Positions 6,372 to 12,587 of a stretch of 47,229 nt of DNA are shown one piece after another. The stretch spans positions 1 to 47,229 of the IMG/VR virus record IMGVR_UViG_3300049927_000053, one strand, 5' to 3'. The notes beneath the pieces were generated by a model. The model was given only the letters and a program-made list of their open reading frames with translations, was not told the DNA's origin and made no database searches. Origin of the DNA: a virus. Each line of letters starts with the position of its first letter. Within the stretch, counting starts at the first letter, position 1. A program made the translations under genes and the position numbers.

Positions 6372-6410
6372 GGGCGGTGGGACTCGAACCCACGACCTAG
6401 GGATTAAAAG
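6369..6410 (-). other. attP: attP core: 3' half of a tRNA gene (tRNA-Lys UUU-like)
   Basis: Read on the minus strand this is a tRNA from the anticodon loop to the discriminator: loop CTTTTAA (6404-6410), a 3' anticodon strand TCCCT, variable loop AGGTC, a perfect T arm (GTGGG-TTCGAGT-CCCAC), and a 7-base acceptor strand CGCCCTC plus A. The 5' half is missing: bases before the loop cannot pair with TCCCT. A cut-off tRNA starting at the anticodon loop beside an integrase is the classical signature of an attachment site that rebuilds the host tRNA after integration. The isotype rests on the loop alone. Confidence 0.75.
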
Positions 6411-6542
6411 GGCTGAGGCCGCGCGCACCAGGCGCGTTCGCAGCGCGTCACCCGAGGGAAACGGCCAGCCCCGCGCTGCGCGTCGTCCCACGGGGCCGCA
6501 GGGGATTGGGGCAACGTCCCCCGAGAAGTCCCCCGATGGGGG
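6411..6542. other. GC-rich stretch within the attP region
   Basis: No gene is seen between the tRNA-like core and promoter P2. The stretch holds GC-rich inverted words such as GCGCGTTCGCAGCGCG and the right TCCCCCGA pair. It probably belongs to the recombination site. Confidence 0.5.
6517..6539. repeat. Right TCCCCCGA pair (candidate integrase arm site)
   Basis: TCCCCCGA at 6517-6524 and 6529-6536, the same 12-base step as the left pair. It ends four bases before the TTGACT of promoter P2, so a protein bound here could also control that promoter. Confidence 0.6.
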
Positions 6543-6571
6543 TTGACTCCACAGTCATCCCATAGTATCTT
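6543..6571 (+). promoter_or_regulatory. Early promoter P2 (TTGACT-17-TATCTT)
   Basis: Second copy of the repeated promoter type, with the usual G run before TTGACT and a 17-base spacer. The start is expected near 6578, giving a leader of about 185 bases before the first gene, far longer than at the other copies. Confidence 0.8.
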
Positions 6572-6577
6572 GAAATC

Positions 6578-6761
6578 ACGTAGCACGGAGTCGTCCCGAC
6601 AGGGCGGCATCCAAGACGACGGAGCAGGGCGCCCGGTGCGATGTAAGGGACGACCGGGACTACCAACGCCGCGCCAGGTTCGGGCGCAAACCCCCTTGAA
6701 CATGACGGTCCCCCGCTAAGGCGCAACCCGCGCCTGTGGGAAACTTCAGAGAGGAGGACGT
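6578..6761 (+). promoter_or_regulatory. Long structured 5' leader
   Basis: About 185 bases without a normal gene between promoter P2 and the next start. GTCGTCCC (6590-6597) is exactly complementary to GGGACGAC (6647-6654), and further GC-rich arms follow, so the RNA should fold strongly. A five-codon frame (MTVPR) begins at 6700. A strong GAGGAGG ribosome site closes the leader. It may be a regulatory leader or a small RNA; no known riboswitch is recognised. Confidence 0.45.
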
Positions 6762-7076
6762 GTGTCCACGTCTAGCCCTGTCCCGGCCGCTTCGCAGCTC
6801 CGGGGAGAGATCGAGAATGTTCTCGCCCGCAAGATCGACGGCGTCACCGTCGCAGGCACTGTCACCTGGCTCACGACCGAGCTGGGCGGGTCCGGCAAGG
6901 GCGCGCTCGATGCGGTCGGCACCGAGCTGATTCGGATGCAGCAGGACGGTCTGGTCACCGTTCGCCAGCTCAAGAGCGGCGAGTGGCTGTGGAAGCTGAC
7001 CGACAAGCACTTCACGAAGTGGCAGGCTCTCGCAGGTCCGCAGGCCAACCTCAACCCCAGCCGCAGGAGCAACTAA
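6762..7076 (+). CDS. Winged-helix-like hypothetical protein, 104 residues
   Basis: GTG start four bases after the excellent Shine-Dalgarno GAGGAGG at 6751. Residues 15-75 (helices around 'LRGEIENVLARKIDGVTVAGTVTWL' and 'ALDAVGTELIRMQQDGLVTVRQL', then a 'SGEWLWKL' strand) look like a winged helix, with the last strand pair as the wing. It may be a small DNA-binding regulator. The TAA stop overlaps the next ATG by one base. Confidence 0.65.
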   Translation: MSTSSPVPAASQLRGEIENVLARKIDGVTVAGTVTWLTTELGGSGKGALDAVGTELIRMQQDGLVTVRQLKSGEWLWKLTDKHFTKWQALAGPQANLNPSRRSN

Positions 7077-7306
7077 TGCTCGTCGATCTCTACGAAGTTT
7101 CGCCGCTCACCCGGAAGCGTACCGGGCCGCCGGTCGGTGTGAACCCGGCCCACGTCGTGCTCGTGCGCCCCTACGTGAGCGCCAACGACGCCGATGCCCA
7201 GGCGTTCGCGACCGAGGTGACGCTCGCGGTCGGCGGCAAGCTGACCGTGGACGGCGCCGCCACCGAAATCAAGAAGCTGCTGAACGCCGCCGGAGGTGCT
7301 CGGTGA
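7076..7306 (+). CDS. Hypothetical protein, 76 residues
   Basis: The ATG shares a base with the TAA before it, and the TGA is overlapped by the next GTG. A beta-rich N-terminus (LVDLYEVSPLTRKRTG, then HVVLVRPYV) and an alanine-rich C-terminal helix are visible. No known motif. Confidence 0.7.
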   Translation: MLVDLYEVSPLTRKRTGPPVGVNPAHVVLVRPYVSANDADAQAFATEVTLAVGGKLTVDGAATEIKKLLNAAGGAR

Positions 7307-7641
7307 AGCCCGCCGCGCTCCAGTACACCCGCCCCGAAGCGTGGCGCGTCATCGCCGACGCTTACGAGCTGAAGATCGCGACCGGCGACGTGAGCCGGGC
7401 GGGGGATGGTCGCAGCCTCACAGGCTGCGGGCTCTGCTGGGCCGTCGCGCAGCTCGCAGTGCGCGGCCAGATCTCGGGCCGGACGTGGGCGACAATGGGA
7501 AGCCAGATCGACCGCCTGCTCGCCGAGCGGGACCAGTCGGATCTCGTCCGGCATGGCGCCGGTTTCCTCGCCGACTACGACGCCGAGGGCGACAGCCTGC
7601 GTGTCATGTTCGCAACGCTGCTCTCCGAGGTGCGCTACTAA
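7303..7641 (+). CDS. Paralogous small protein A, 112 residues
   Basis: GTG start overlapping the previous stop. The pattern AWRVIADAYELKIATG, then LTGCGLCWAVAQL, and at the end 'R...ATLLSEV' is repeated in the next gene, so the two form a tandem pair. Helical and soluble. Similar 'W..I..AY......GLC.A...L' proteins occur as small phage genes without known function. Confidence 0.75.
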   Translation: MKPAALQYTRPEAWRVIADAYELKIATGDVSRAGDGRSLTGCGLCWAVAQLAVRGQISGRTWATMGSQIDRLLAERDQSDLVRHGAGFLADYDAEGDSLRVMFATLLSEVRY

Positions 7642-7973
7642 TGCTCACCACCTCCCAAGCCTGGGCCAAGATCGCCGAGGCATACGAGCGGAAGATTTTC
7701 ACTGGCAAGAAGACCTCACTGACCGAGTACGGCCTCTGCCATGCGGTCGATGGTCTCCAGCGCGAGGGGGAGATCGAGTCGTTGGTGTCCCTCCAGATGG
7801 AGACGCAGATAGCGGAAGCGAAGGCCGACAAGATCGCGGGGATGGGGGAGGAGTGGAAGCCCTGGACGTTCGATGGCAGCGCGCATGACCCCGTGTACCT
7901 CTGGCCGTACAACGCCGAAGGGGACCAGAACCGCGCCATCCTCGCGCAGCTTTTCAGCGAGGTGACCGCGTAA
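7641..7973 (+). CDS. Paralogous small protein B, 110 residues
   Basis: TAATG junction with protein A. Shared positions are AWAKIAEAYERKIFTG, LTEYGLCHAVDGL and 'RAILAQLFSEV', aligned in the same order and spacing as in A. The middle part diverges and has an insertion around 'GMGEEWKPWTF'. This is a local duplication followed by divergence, so the two could form a heterodimer or act on different targets. Confidence 0.75.
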   Translation: MLTTSQAWAKIAEAYERKIFTGKKTSLTEYGLCHAVDGLQREGEIESLVSLQMETQIAEAKADKIAGMGEEWKPWTFDGSAHDPVYLWPYNAEGDQNRAILAQLFSEVTA

Positions 7974-8215
7974 TGCTCACCATCCAGATCATCGACACCG
8001 AGACGGGCGTCTCCGCCATCGCCGAGATCCCCGGCGCCCACGCCCCGGCGTTCCGCTCCGCCGTCACCGAGCAGCGCAACGAGCTGGGCGAGCGCCTGGC
8101 CGGGGCCCACAACTACGGCAAGGAAGACGCTCTCACGAAGGCCGCGTCGGCGTTCGGCATCTTCGCTGGTGCCCTCAACCGCGTCGTTCTCACGGAGGAT
8201 CGCGACTATGCGTAA
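7973..8215 (+). CDS. Hypothetical protein, 80 residues
   Basis: TAATG junction with paralog B. An N-terminal beta hairpin (MLTIQIIDTETGVSAIAEI) is followed by helices. The TAA stop lies 8 bases inside the next small gene. No family recognised. Confidence 0.7.
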   Translation: MLTIQIIDTETGVSAIAEIPGAHAPAFRSAVTEQRNELGERLAGAHNYGKEDALTKAASAFGIFAGALNRVVLTEDRDYA

Positions 8216-8309
8216 GGCCAAGCCGAAAGTGACCATCACCCTGACGTTCACTGGCAACCAGACGCAGGTCATCAAGGTGCTGCGCGCCATCTCGAAGGTG
8301 ACCGCATGA
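8208..8309 (+). CDS. Tiny basic protein, 33 residues
   Basis: ATG start inside the end of the previous gene, 12 bases after a GGAG site, and an ATGA junction to the next gene. The product is basic (MRKAKPKVTITLTFTGNQTQ, then VIKVLRAISKVTA) and looks like one strand pair plus a helix. Support comes mainly from coupling on both sides. Confidence 0.6.
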   Translation: MRKAKPKVTITLTFTGNQTQVIKVLRAISKVTA

Positions 8310-8722
8310 GCACCTCCGCCATGATCGTCGAGGCGAAGCGCGCCGGGTTCGTCGCCGGGGCGCAGGCCGCCACGAAGGGCCGGTGGAGCGTCGCCAAGCA
8401 GCGCGCCTCTGTGCTCCGCGCCATCGAGCTGTTCCCAATGCCGACCTTCGTGCGACCGCGCGTCATTCGCACGCCGAACAACAACCCCTCGACCCGCTCG
8501 CGCTTCTCGTGGGTCGAGCACCGGGTGCTCGATGGGAAGCTGGAGTACCGGATGCCGCCGCAGATGCAGGGCGGCGCCCACGCGCGCTACGGCTACGGGC
8601 AGAACGACCGGGTGGTGAGCTACGACAACGCCTGGAAGCCGCAGTGGAACACGACCGAGGAGTCGCTGCACGCCATGCTCGACCTGTTCGCCAACCCGAC
8701 CGAAACGGTGGAGGTGGCATGA
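8306..8722 (+). CDS. Hypothetical protein, 138 residues
   Basis: ATGA junctions on both sides. The first 45 residues are helical and basic, the middle is rich in Arg, Asn and Pro ('TPNNNPSTRSRFSWVEH'), and the end is an acidic helix. No recognised domain. The middle could be a flexible nucleic-acid-binding segment, but this is a guess from composition. Confidence 0.7.
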   Translation: MSTSAMIVEAKRAGFVAGAQAATKGRWSVAKQRASVLRAIELFPMPTFVRPRVIRTPNNNPSTRSRFSWVEHRVLDGKLEYRMPPQMQGGAHARYGYGQNDRVVSYDNAWKPQWNTTEESLHAMLDLFANPTETVEVA

Positions 8723-9075
8723 GCAGCTTCTTCTCCACCTCACAGGCCACGAGCCGGGGCAAGCGGGTCCGGCTCCCGGCCCACATCCCGAGCAACGACG
8801 TGGACACCAGCCAGGCGGCGGCGCGGTCGCTCGCGGGCGTCGCGGAGACCCTGACCGAGAAGGTGTACGCCTTCGTTGAGGCCCAAGGCGACGCAGGCGC
8901 GACCTGCGACGAGGTGGAGATCGCGCTCGGCCTTCGCCACCAGACCGCCTCGTCGCGGATGTGGGATCTCGAAGGCAAGGCTCGGCTACGGAAGACCACG
9001 GCGACGCGCGAGGCGCGCTCGGGCCGCCAGGTCCGCATCTACGTCGTAAATCGCCTGCCGGAGGCGGGCACCTGA
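8719..9075 (+). CDS. Winged-helix DNA-binding protein
   Basis: A 118-residue protein with a clear winged helix at about residues 45-110: helix 'LTEKVYAFVEAQGDAG', then TCDEVEIALGLRHQTASSRM as the helix-turn-helix, then 'WDLEGKARLRKTTATREARSG' and a 'RQVRIYVV' wing. Such small phage wHTH proteins are probable transcription regulators. ATGA start on the previous stop; the TGA stop shares its last A with the next ATG (TGATG). Confidence 0.75.
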   Translation: MSSFFSTSQATSRGKRVRLPAHIPSNDVDTSQAAARSLAGVAETLTEKVYAFVEAQGDAGATCDEVEIALGLRHQTASSRMWDLEGKARLRKTTATREARSGRQVRIYVVNRLPEAGT

Positions 9076-9704
9076 TGCCCATCACCTACACCGGCCGCCT
9101 GGTGGACATCGACGGCCCGGCGGCCCCGAGCCTCATCGACATCGCCATCGGCCTGTCGCGCCAGCCCCGCTTCGGCGGGCAGACCGGCCGATGGTGGAGC
9201 GTGCTCGACCACAGCCTGTTCTGCGACGAGCTGGTCCGCGCCATGCTGGCTGAGAAGGGCTACCCGCTGGTCCTCGGCGCCTACGACGACGAGGAGAGCC
9301 TGCGGCGCTGCCGCCTGGCGGTCCTGCTGCACGACGCGCACGAGGCCCTGACCGGAGACGTGCCCACGCCGCTCAAGACGCCCGACTTCAAGGTCATGCA
9401 GCAGCAGCTCGACGTGCGGATCTTCGACGCCTTCTTCCCCGGCGGCTACGGGTACTACAGCACCGACACCCACTTCGTCGTCAAGGACGTGGATCGGACG
9501 GCGCTGTCGGCGGAGGCGTGGACGTTCCTGCCCCACGGCACCGAGGTGATCTCCCGCCACTTCCGCGCCCCGACCGACGCGGCGATGAAGACCCTTGGGT
9601 GCTACCTCGACGAGGACTACGCCGCCAACCCGCCCATGTACGGCGAGCAGGAGGATCACGCCGGGGTGCAGGAGTACCTGCATCGGATGCTGGAGCTGCT
9701 GTGA
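9075..9704 (+). CDS. HD-domain phosphohydrolase (YfbR-type)
   Basis: A 209-residue HD-superfamily protein. Metal-binding positions are visible: H46 (WSVLDHS), H86-D87 (LLHDAHEALTGD) and a later Asp in 'KDVDRTAL'. The run 'LTGDVPTPLK' after the HD pair is typical of phage and YfbR-like deoxynucleotide hydrolases, which act on dNMPs or dNTPs to reshape nucleotide pools. DatZ-type dATP hydrolases of Z-genome phages belong to the same broad group, but no PurZ is present here, so that specific role is unsupported. TGATG junction upstream. Confidence 0.8.
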   Translation: MPITYTGRLVDIDGPAAPSLIDIAIGLSRQPRFGGQTGRWWSVLDHSLFCDELVRAMLAEKGYPLVLGAYDDEESLRRCRLAVLLHDAHEALTGDVPTPLKTPDFKVMQQQLDVRIFDAFFPGGYGYYSTDTHFVVKDVDRTALSAEAWTFLPHGTEVISRHFRAPTDAAMKTLGCYLDEDYAANPPMYGEQEDHAGVQEYLHRMLELL

Positions 9705-9910
9705 GCCGGGGCTGGTGGCACACCGCGCTGCCCCTGAGCCTGGCTCTGTGGCTCCTCGGGGCCCTGGCGGTCGCCTGCGGGCGGCCGGAGCCCGTGGTGG
9801 CCCGCTGGGAGCCCCGCGAGGCCCTTCCGATGACGGGAGGCACCAATTTCACCTACCCCGTATGGAGCTGGTGGAGGGACGAGCCCCGGCCGAAGCTGCT
9901 AGGGGGTTGA
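9701..9910 (+). CDS. Possible lipoprotein, 69 residues
   Basis: GTG start overlapping the HD gene's stop. The N-terminus has a short charged start, a hydrophobic stretch and a lipobox-like LGALAVAC at residues 19-26, after which a Pro/Trp-rich polar tail follows. If processed it would be a small lipoprotein anchored outside the inner membrane. Outer-membrane spanins are of this kind, but it is far from the lysis genes. The TGA stop is inside the TTGACT of promoter P3. Confidence 0.65.
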   Translation: MSRGWWHTALPLSLALWLLGALAVACGRPEPVVARWEPREALPMTGGTNFTYPVWSWWRDEPRPKLLGG

Positions 9911-9935
9911 CTCCTGCAGCAATTGGCACTATCTT
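9907..9935 (+). promoter_or_regulatory. Early promoter P3 (TTGACT-17-TATCTT)
   Basis: Third copy of the family, with the spacer word GCAATTGGC shared with the two copies near 22 kb. The start is expected near 9942. A short hairpin CGGGC-TAAC-GCCCG lies in the leader at about 9946-9959, before the HTH gene. Confidence 0.8.
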
Positions 9936-9992
9936 GAATAGCTCGGGCTAACGCCCGCCTCATTCACAGTAGTGCGAAATGCCGAGGAGCAC

Positions 9993-10205
9993 ATGGAAGT
10001 CAAGCTAGGGAAAGAGTACGTCCCCGACCTGCTGAAGCGCCTGAAGCGCGAGGACATCTCCCACAAGGGGCTGTCGCGAGAGATGGGCATCGACCCGGCG
10101 CAATTCAGCCGGTGGGCGAACGGCCACATCCAGCCGGACGTGAACAGCATCATCAAGATCGAGCGGACCATCGCGAAGATCCTCAAACGGCGGGGCCAAG
10201 CATGA
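9993..10205 (+). CDS. Cro/CI-like HTH regulator
   Basis: I choose the ATG preceded by GAGGAGC over an upstream GTG. The 70-residue product has a helix-turn-helix in 'HKGLSREMGIDPAQFSRWAN' (residues 28-47), followed by the 'G.I.PDV.SIIKIERTIAKI' helix of the HTH_3 class, and a basic tail. It lacks the second (dimerisation/cleavage) domain of CI-type repressors, so it is closer to Cro or an antirepressor-type regulator. Being the first gene after P3 it could control the TTGACT promoters. Confidence 0.75.
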   Translation: MEVKLGKEYVPDLLKRLKREDISHKGLSREMGIDPAQFSRWANGHIQPDVNSIIKIERTIAKILKRRGQA

Positions 10206-10209
10206 CCCC

Positions 10210-10401
10210 GTGAGCGACCACAGCATCCCGGCCCCTCGCCCGTCGTTCATCGCCTACGCCATCGTAGACGTGGCAACGACCCCGCCGACTCCGGTTGGCG
10301 TCAAGATGTCCCGCAGTGATGCCCGCACCGAAGTGAACGAGAGCCCGTTCCGCGATACGCTTCGCATCCGCCGCGCACGAGTCCAGCTCTATCAATCGTA
10401 G
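10210..10401 (+). CDS. Hypothetical protein, 63 residues
   Basis: GTG start 4 bases after the HTH gene's stop, with no strong ribosome site, so reinitiation is likely. The product is soluble with a strand 'SFIAYAIVDVA' and a basic second half. No recognised motif. The support is position and reading-frame continuity only. Confidence 0.55.
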   Translation: MSDHSIPAPRPSFIAYAIVDVATTPPTPVGVKMSRSDARTEVNESPFRDTLRIRRARVQLYQS

Positions 10402-10413
10402 TACCCACAGGCC

Positions 10414-10430
10414 GCACCCCATAAGGGGCT
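10414..10430 (+). promoter_or_regulatory. GCACCCC box with CCCC-ATAA-GGGG hairpin
   Basis: GCACCCC is followed after 15 bases by the GTG of the next gene, and the AAGGGG that closes the hairpin is also the likely ribosome site. The same box and spacing occur on the minus strand before 30566 and 41499 and, with an ATC codon, before 1299. A TAGTAC hexamer 9 bases upstream could be the -10 of a promoter. Confidence 0.5.
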
Positions 10431-10435
10431 CCATC

Positions 10436-10627
10436 GTGTTCACCCTCCTGTTCATCCTCATCGCCTTCGTCGGCGGCGTGGTCCTCGGCTCGGCCGTCGA
10501 GAAGCACGTCTCGGATGTGTTCGAGTACGGCGCCGACCGCGCGCTCTCGTTCGGCACCCACCTCTGGTCAACCGTCCGGCACTTCGCCGAGGATGTCTGG
10601 CACGTCTACACCGGCAAGGCGAGCTAA
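10436..10627 (+). CDS. Single-pass membrane protein, 63 residues
   Basis: GTG start set by the GCACCCC box and AAGGGG site. The first 22 residues (VFTLLFILIAFVGGVVLGSA) form a membrane helix, and the rest is a soluble amphipathic tail with several aromatic residues. No family recognised. Nearby genes at 11313 and 11818 also encode small membrane proteins. Confidence 0.7.
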   Translation: MFTLLFILIAFVGGVVLGSAVEKHVSDVFEYGADRALSFGTHLWSTVRHFAEDVWHVYTGKAS

Positions 10628-10629
10628 CG

Positions 10630-10797
10630 ATGTTCGCCTCCAAGGAAATCATCCTCGGCCGCTTCGCCTTCGCGGCCACGTTCAGCACCGACGACTGGCG
10701 CTTCCTGCCGAGCGGAATCTTCCGCAGGGGCTGGGGCGTGGTCGTCCTCTCCTTCGGCCCGTTCCACGTCTCCGTCGATTGGGTGGGGGGCTACTGA
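10630..10797 (+). CDS. Hypothetical protein, 55 residues
   Basis: ATG start two bases after the previous stop. The product begins MFASKEIILGRFAFAATF and contains paired beta-type segments ('WGVVVLSFGPFHVSVDW') rich in aromatic residues, like one small antiparallel sheet. The same style is seen in the protein at 11012 ('VEIHIYAGPFRLEMG'), so the two may be related. Confidence 0.65.
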   Translation: MFASKEIILGRFAFAATFSTDDWRFLPSGIFRRGWGVVVLSFGPFHVSVDWVGGY

Positions 10798-10799
10798 CC

Positions 10800-11015
10800 A
10801 TGTACCAAGTCGTCGCAGTCGGAGGCGGCATCGACCGCCAGCTCCTCACCTCGCTCCCGACGAAGATGCGCGCGAAGGACTACGCCCTCAACGTGAACGC
10901 CTATGAGACCGAGGTCGTCAACGACCACACCGGCCTGCTGGTCGGTCGCGTGGACGAGCACGGCACCTGGCACGAGCAGACCAAGCCCGCCCGGCGGGAG
11001 ATCATCATTCCATGA
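10800..11015 (+). CDS. Hypothetical protein, 71 residues
   Basis: ATG two bases after the previous stop; ATGA junction to the next gene. Strand-rich N-terminus (MYQVVAVGGGIDRQLL) and a second half 'GLLVGRVDEHGTWHEQ' suggest a small beta domain. No recognised motif. Confidence 0.65.
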   Translation: MYQVVAVGGGIDRQLLTSLPTKMRAKDYALNVNAYETEVVNDHTGLLVGRVDEHGTWHEQTKPARREIIIP

Positions 11016-11158
11016 TCTCCTTCGGCTGGAATTGGCAGATCCTCGCCACGCCGTCCGTTCATATCGGATGGCTCTGGCCCTCGCAGTGTGGCTGCGGCCA
11101 CGGCCACGTCGAGATCCACATCTACGCCGGGCCGTTCCGGCTGGAGATGGGGCTGTGA
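11012..11158 (+). CDS. Small His/Cys-containing protein, 48 residues
   Basis: Coupled by ATGA and GTGA overlaps on both sides. The centre carries 'SQCGCGHGHVEIHIY', a cluster of two cysteines and three histidines that could bind a metal, followed by strand-like 'AGPFRLEMGL'. Too short for a confident fold. Confidence 0.65.
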   Translation: MISFGWNWQILATPSVHIGWLWPSQCGCGHGHVEIHIYAGPFRLEMGL

Positions 11159-11316
11159 ACGGCGCCCGCAGGGCCGCTCTCGCTCGACTCTTCGAGAAGT
11201 ACGTCGCGCGGGCGTTCCCCGGCATCGGTGGCCTGGCGAACCCGCATCACGCCGCTGGCCGCAGCCGCACCGGCGGGATCCCGTGGGTCGGCCGGAAGCG
11301 GAAGGCATCGCGATGA
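11155..11316 (+). CDS. Small basic protein, 53 residues
   Basis: GTGA and ATGA overlaps tie it to both neighbours. It is strongly basic (Arg-rich at both ends, 'GWVGRKRKASR'-like tail: PWVGRKRKASR) with a helix 'ALARLFEKYVARAF'. A nucleic-acid-binding role is possible from charge alone. Confidence 0.6.
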   Translation: MNGARRAALARLFEKYVARAFPGIGGLANPHHAAGRSRTGGIPWVGRKRKASR

Positions 11317-11492
11317 CCGTCCCGCGCTCGCGCAAGCTGGCCCGGCGGCGGTCGCTGCCCTCGGTGCCGCTCCACTGGCAGATCGAGCTGGTCGGCGGGC
11401 TCTGCTTCCTCGCCTGGGCTCTCCTGGCCACCTACCTCGTCGCTGGCCTCTGCTACGCGCTCGCGCAGCTCACGCTGTGGGTGATGGCGTGA
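11313..11492 (+). CDS. Single-pass membrane protein, 59 residues
   Basis: A basic N-terminus (MTVPRSRKLARRR) is followed by a long hydrophobic stretch (about residues 24-57, 'LVGGLCFLAWALLATYLVAG...'), so it is inserted with the N-terminus inside. Coupled by overlaps on both sides. Function unknown; holin-like by size only, and not next to the lysozyme. Confidence 0.7.
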   Translation: MTVPRSRKLARRRSLPSVPLHWQIELVGGLCFLAWALLATYLVAGLCYALAQLTLWVMA

Positions 11493-11821
11493 GCGACCCC
11501 CGCCAGCTCGGCATCCCCGACCCCCGGCCGTTCGGCCCGCGCCCCCAGGTGCTGCGCGGTAACTGCTACGTCACGAGCGAGGCGCTATTCCACCTGCTCG
11601 GAGGCCGTGCAGCGGGCTGGAAGTCGATGAACGTCCGGCACGAGGGCGACTCCCATTGGTTCCTGCGCCACGACAGCGGCATCATCCTCGATGCGACGGC
11701 GGCGCAATTCAAGCGCACGCCGCCCTACGCCAAGGCAGTCGGTCGCGGCTTCCTCACCAGGCAGCCGTCGAAGCGGGCGAGCGCGCTCATGCAGGCGCTC
11801 GTCTGGCAGGCGGCAGCATGA
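11489..11821 (+). CDS. Conserved phage protein with Cys-His-Asp pattern
   Basis: A 110-residue protein with GTG start on the previous stop. The string 'GNCYVTSEALFHLLGG', then 'VRHEGDSHWFLR', then 'GIILDATAAQF' and 'GRGFLTRQPSKRA' matches a small protein family common in phages and mobile elements. The order Cys, then His on a strand, then Asp at the next strand is that of papain/transglutaminase-like enzymes, so a peptidase or amidase activity is conceivable. I infer this from the pattern only. Confidence 0.75.
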   Translation: MSDPRQLGIPDPRPFGPRPQVLRGNCYVTSEALFHLLGGRAAGWKSMNVRHEGDSHWFLRHDSGIILDATAAQFKRTPPYAKAVGRGFLTRQPSKRASALMQALVWQAAA

Positions 11822-11970
11822 AGCCGGAATACTACTTCATCGGCGTCATCATTGCCCTGCAGCTCGGCGCGTGCGGCGTCTACCTCGGCCGCCGCGAATG
11901 GGCTGACGCCCTCTCGTGGATCGCCATCGCGGTCGCGAACGCGGCGTGGGTCTGGAGGCGCTGGGCATGA
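11818..11970 (+). CDS. Two-helix membrane protein, 50 residues
   Basis: ATGA start on the previous stop and ATGA end into the HNH gene. Two hydrophobic stretches ('YYFIGVIIALQLGACGVYL' and 'ALSWIAIAVANAAWVW') separated by a short charged turn 'GRREWAD' give a hairpin in the membrane. No family recognised. Confidence 0.7.
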   Translation: MKPEYYFIGVIIALQLGACGVYLGRREWADALSWIAIAVANAAWVWRRWA

Positions 11971-12587
11971 GCCCCGAGGCCGCCGCGCTCCAGCTCCGCA
12001 AGTGGACCCCCGAGGAGAAGCAGAGCGTCATTGATCTGCGTGAGCAGGGACGCGGGCCGCTCGCCATCGCGAAGACGACCGGCATCCCGCTGGCCCAAGT
12101 GAAGTTTTGGGTCTACGGCCCCCGGATGAAGGCGACGAAGAAGCGGACGCAGAGCGCCAACAGCGCCGAGAATAGCAAGCGCGGCTACTACCGGACGAAG
12201 TACAACGACTGGTACTCGTGGAAGGCCAGCACGCTGCGCTCGGGGTTCTTGTCTCGCCTGCGGAAGCTGGAGCGTGCGACCAACGAGGTGCCCGCCACCT
12301 CCGAGATCAAGGCGTGGCTGGTCGAGCAGCCGATGGCGTGCGTCTACTGCGGGAAGGAAGTGACCGAGGCCACGGCGGGCGTCGATCACGCCATGCCCCT
12401 GAGCCGCGACGGGCACCCCGGCCTCGTCAATCTCCGACTCTGCTGCCGTGGGTGCAACATGGTCAAGGGCGCGCTCGATGAAGCGGAATATCGCGCGCTC
12501 CTCGGGCTCATCGCCGGATGGAACGACGGAGGCAAGTCCCTCCAGGCTCGTCTGAAGCGCGGCTTCATCGGGCGGGCGAGTGGCTAG
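11967..12587 (+). CDS. HNH endonuclease with N-terminal HTH
   Basis: A 206-residue protein. Residues 10-45 look like a small helix-turn-helix (KWTPEEKQSVIDLREQGRG, then 'AIAKTTGIPLAQVKFWVYGP'). The C-terminal half is an HNH domain: zinc pairs C125-x2-C128 and C160-x2-C163, catalytic-type H141 in 'GVDHAMPLSRDG', and N164 of the 'CN' end. This is the layout of free-standing homing or accessory HNH nucleases. It could be a mobile gene or serve packaging or host DNA attack. The stop lies 8 bases inside the next gene. Confidence 0.8.
   Translation: MSPEAAALQLRKWTPEEKQSVIDLREQGRGPLAIAKTTGIPLAQVKFWVYGPRMKATKKRTQSANSAENSKRGYYRTKYNDWYSWKASTLRSGFLSRLRKLERATNEVPATSEIKAWLVEQPMACVYCGKEVTEATAGVDHAMPLSRDGHPGLVNLRLCCRGCNMVKGALDEAEYRALLGLIAGWNDGGKSLQARLKRGFIGRASG

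Noticed and set aside
6369-6410. A functional tRNA at the attP core
   Set aside because: Only the 3' half from the anticodon loop on is present; no D arm or 5' acceptor strand can pair with it.
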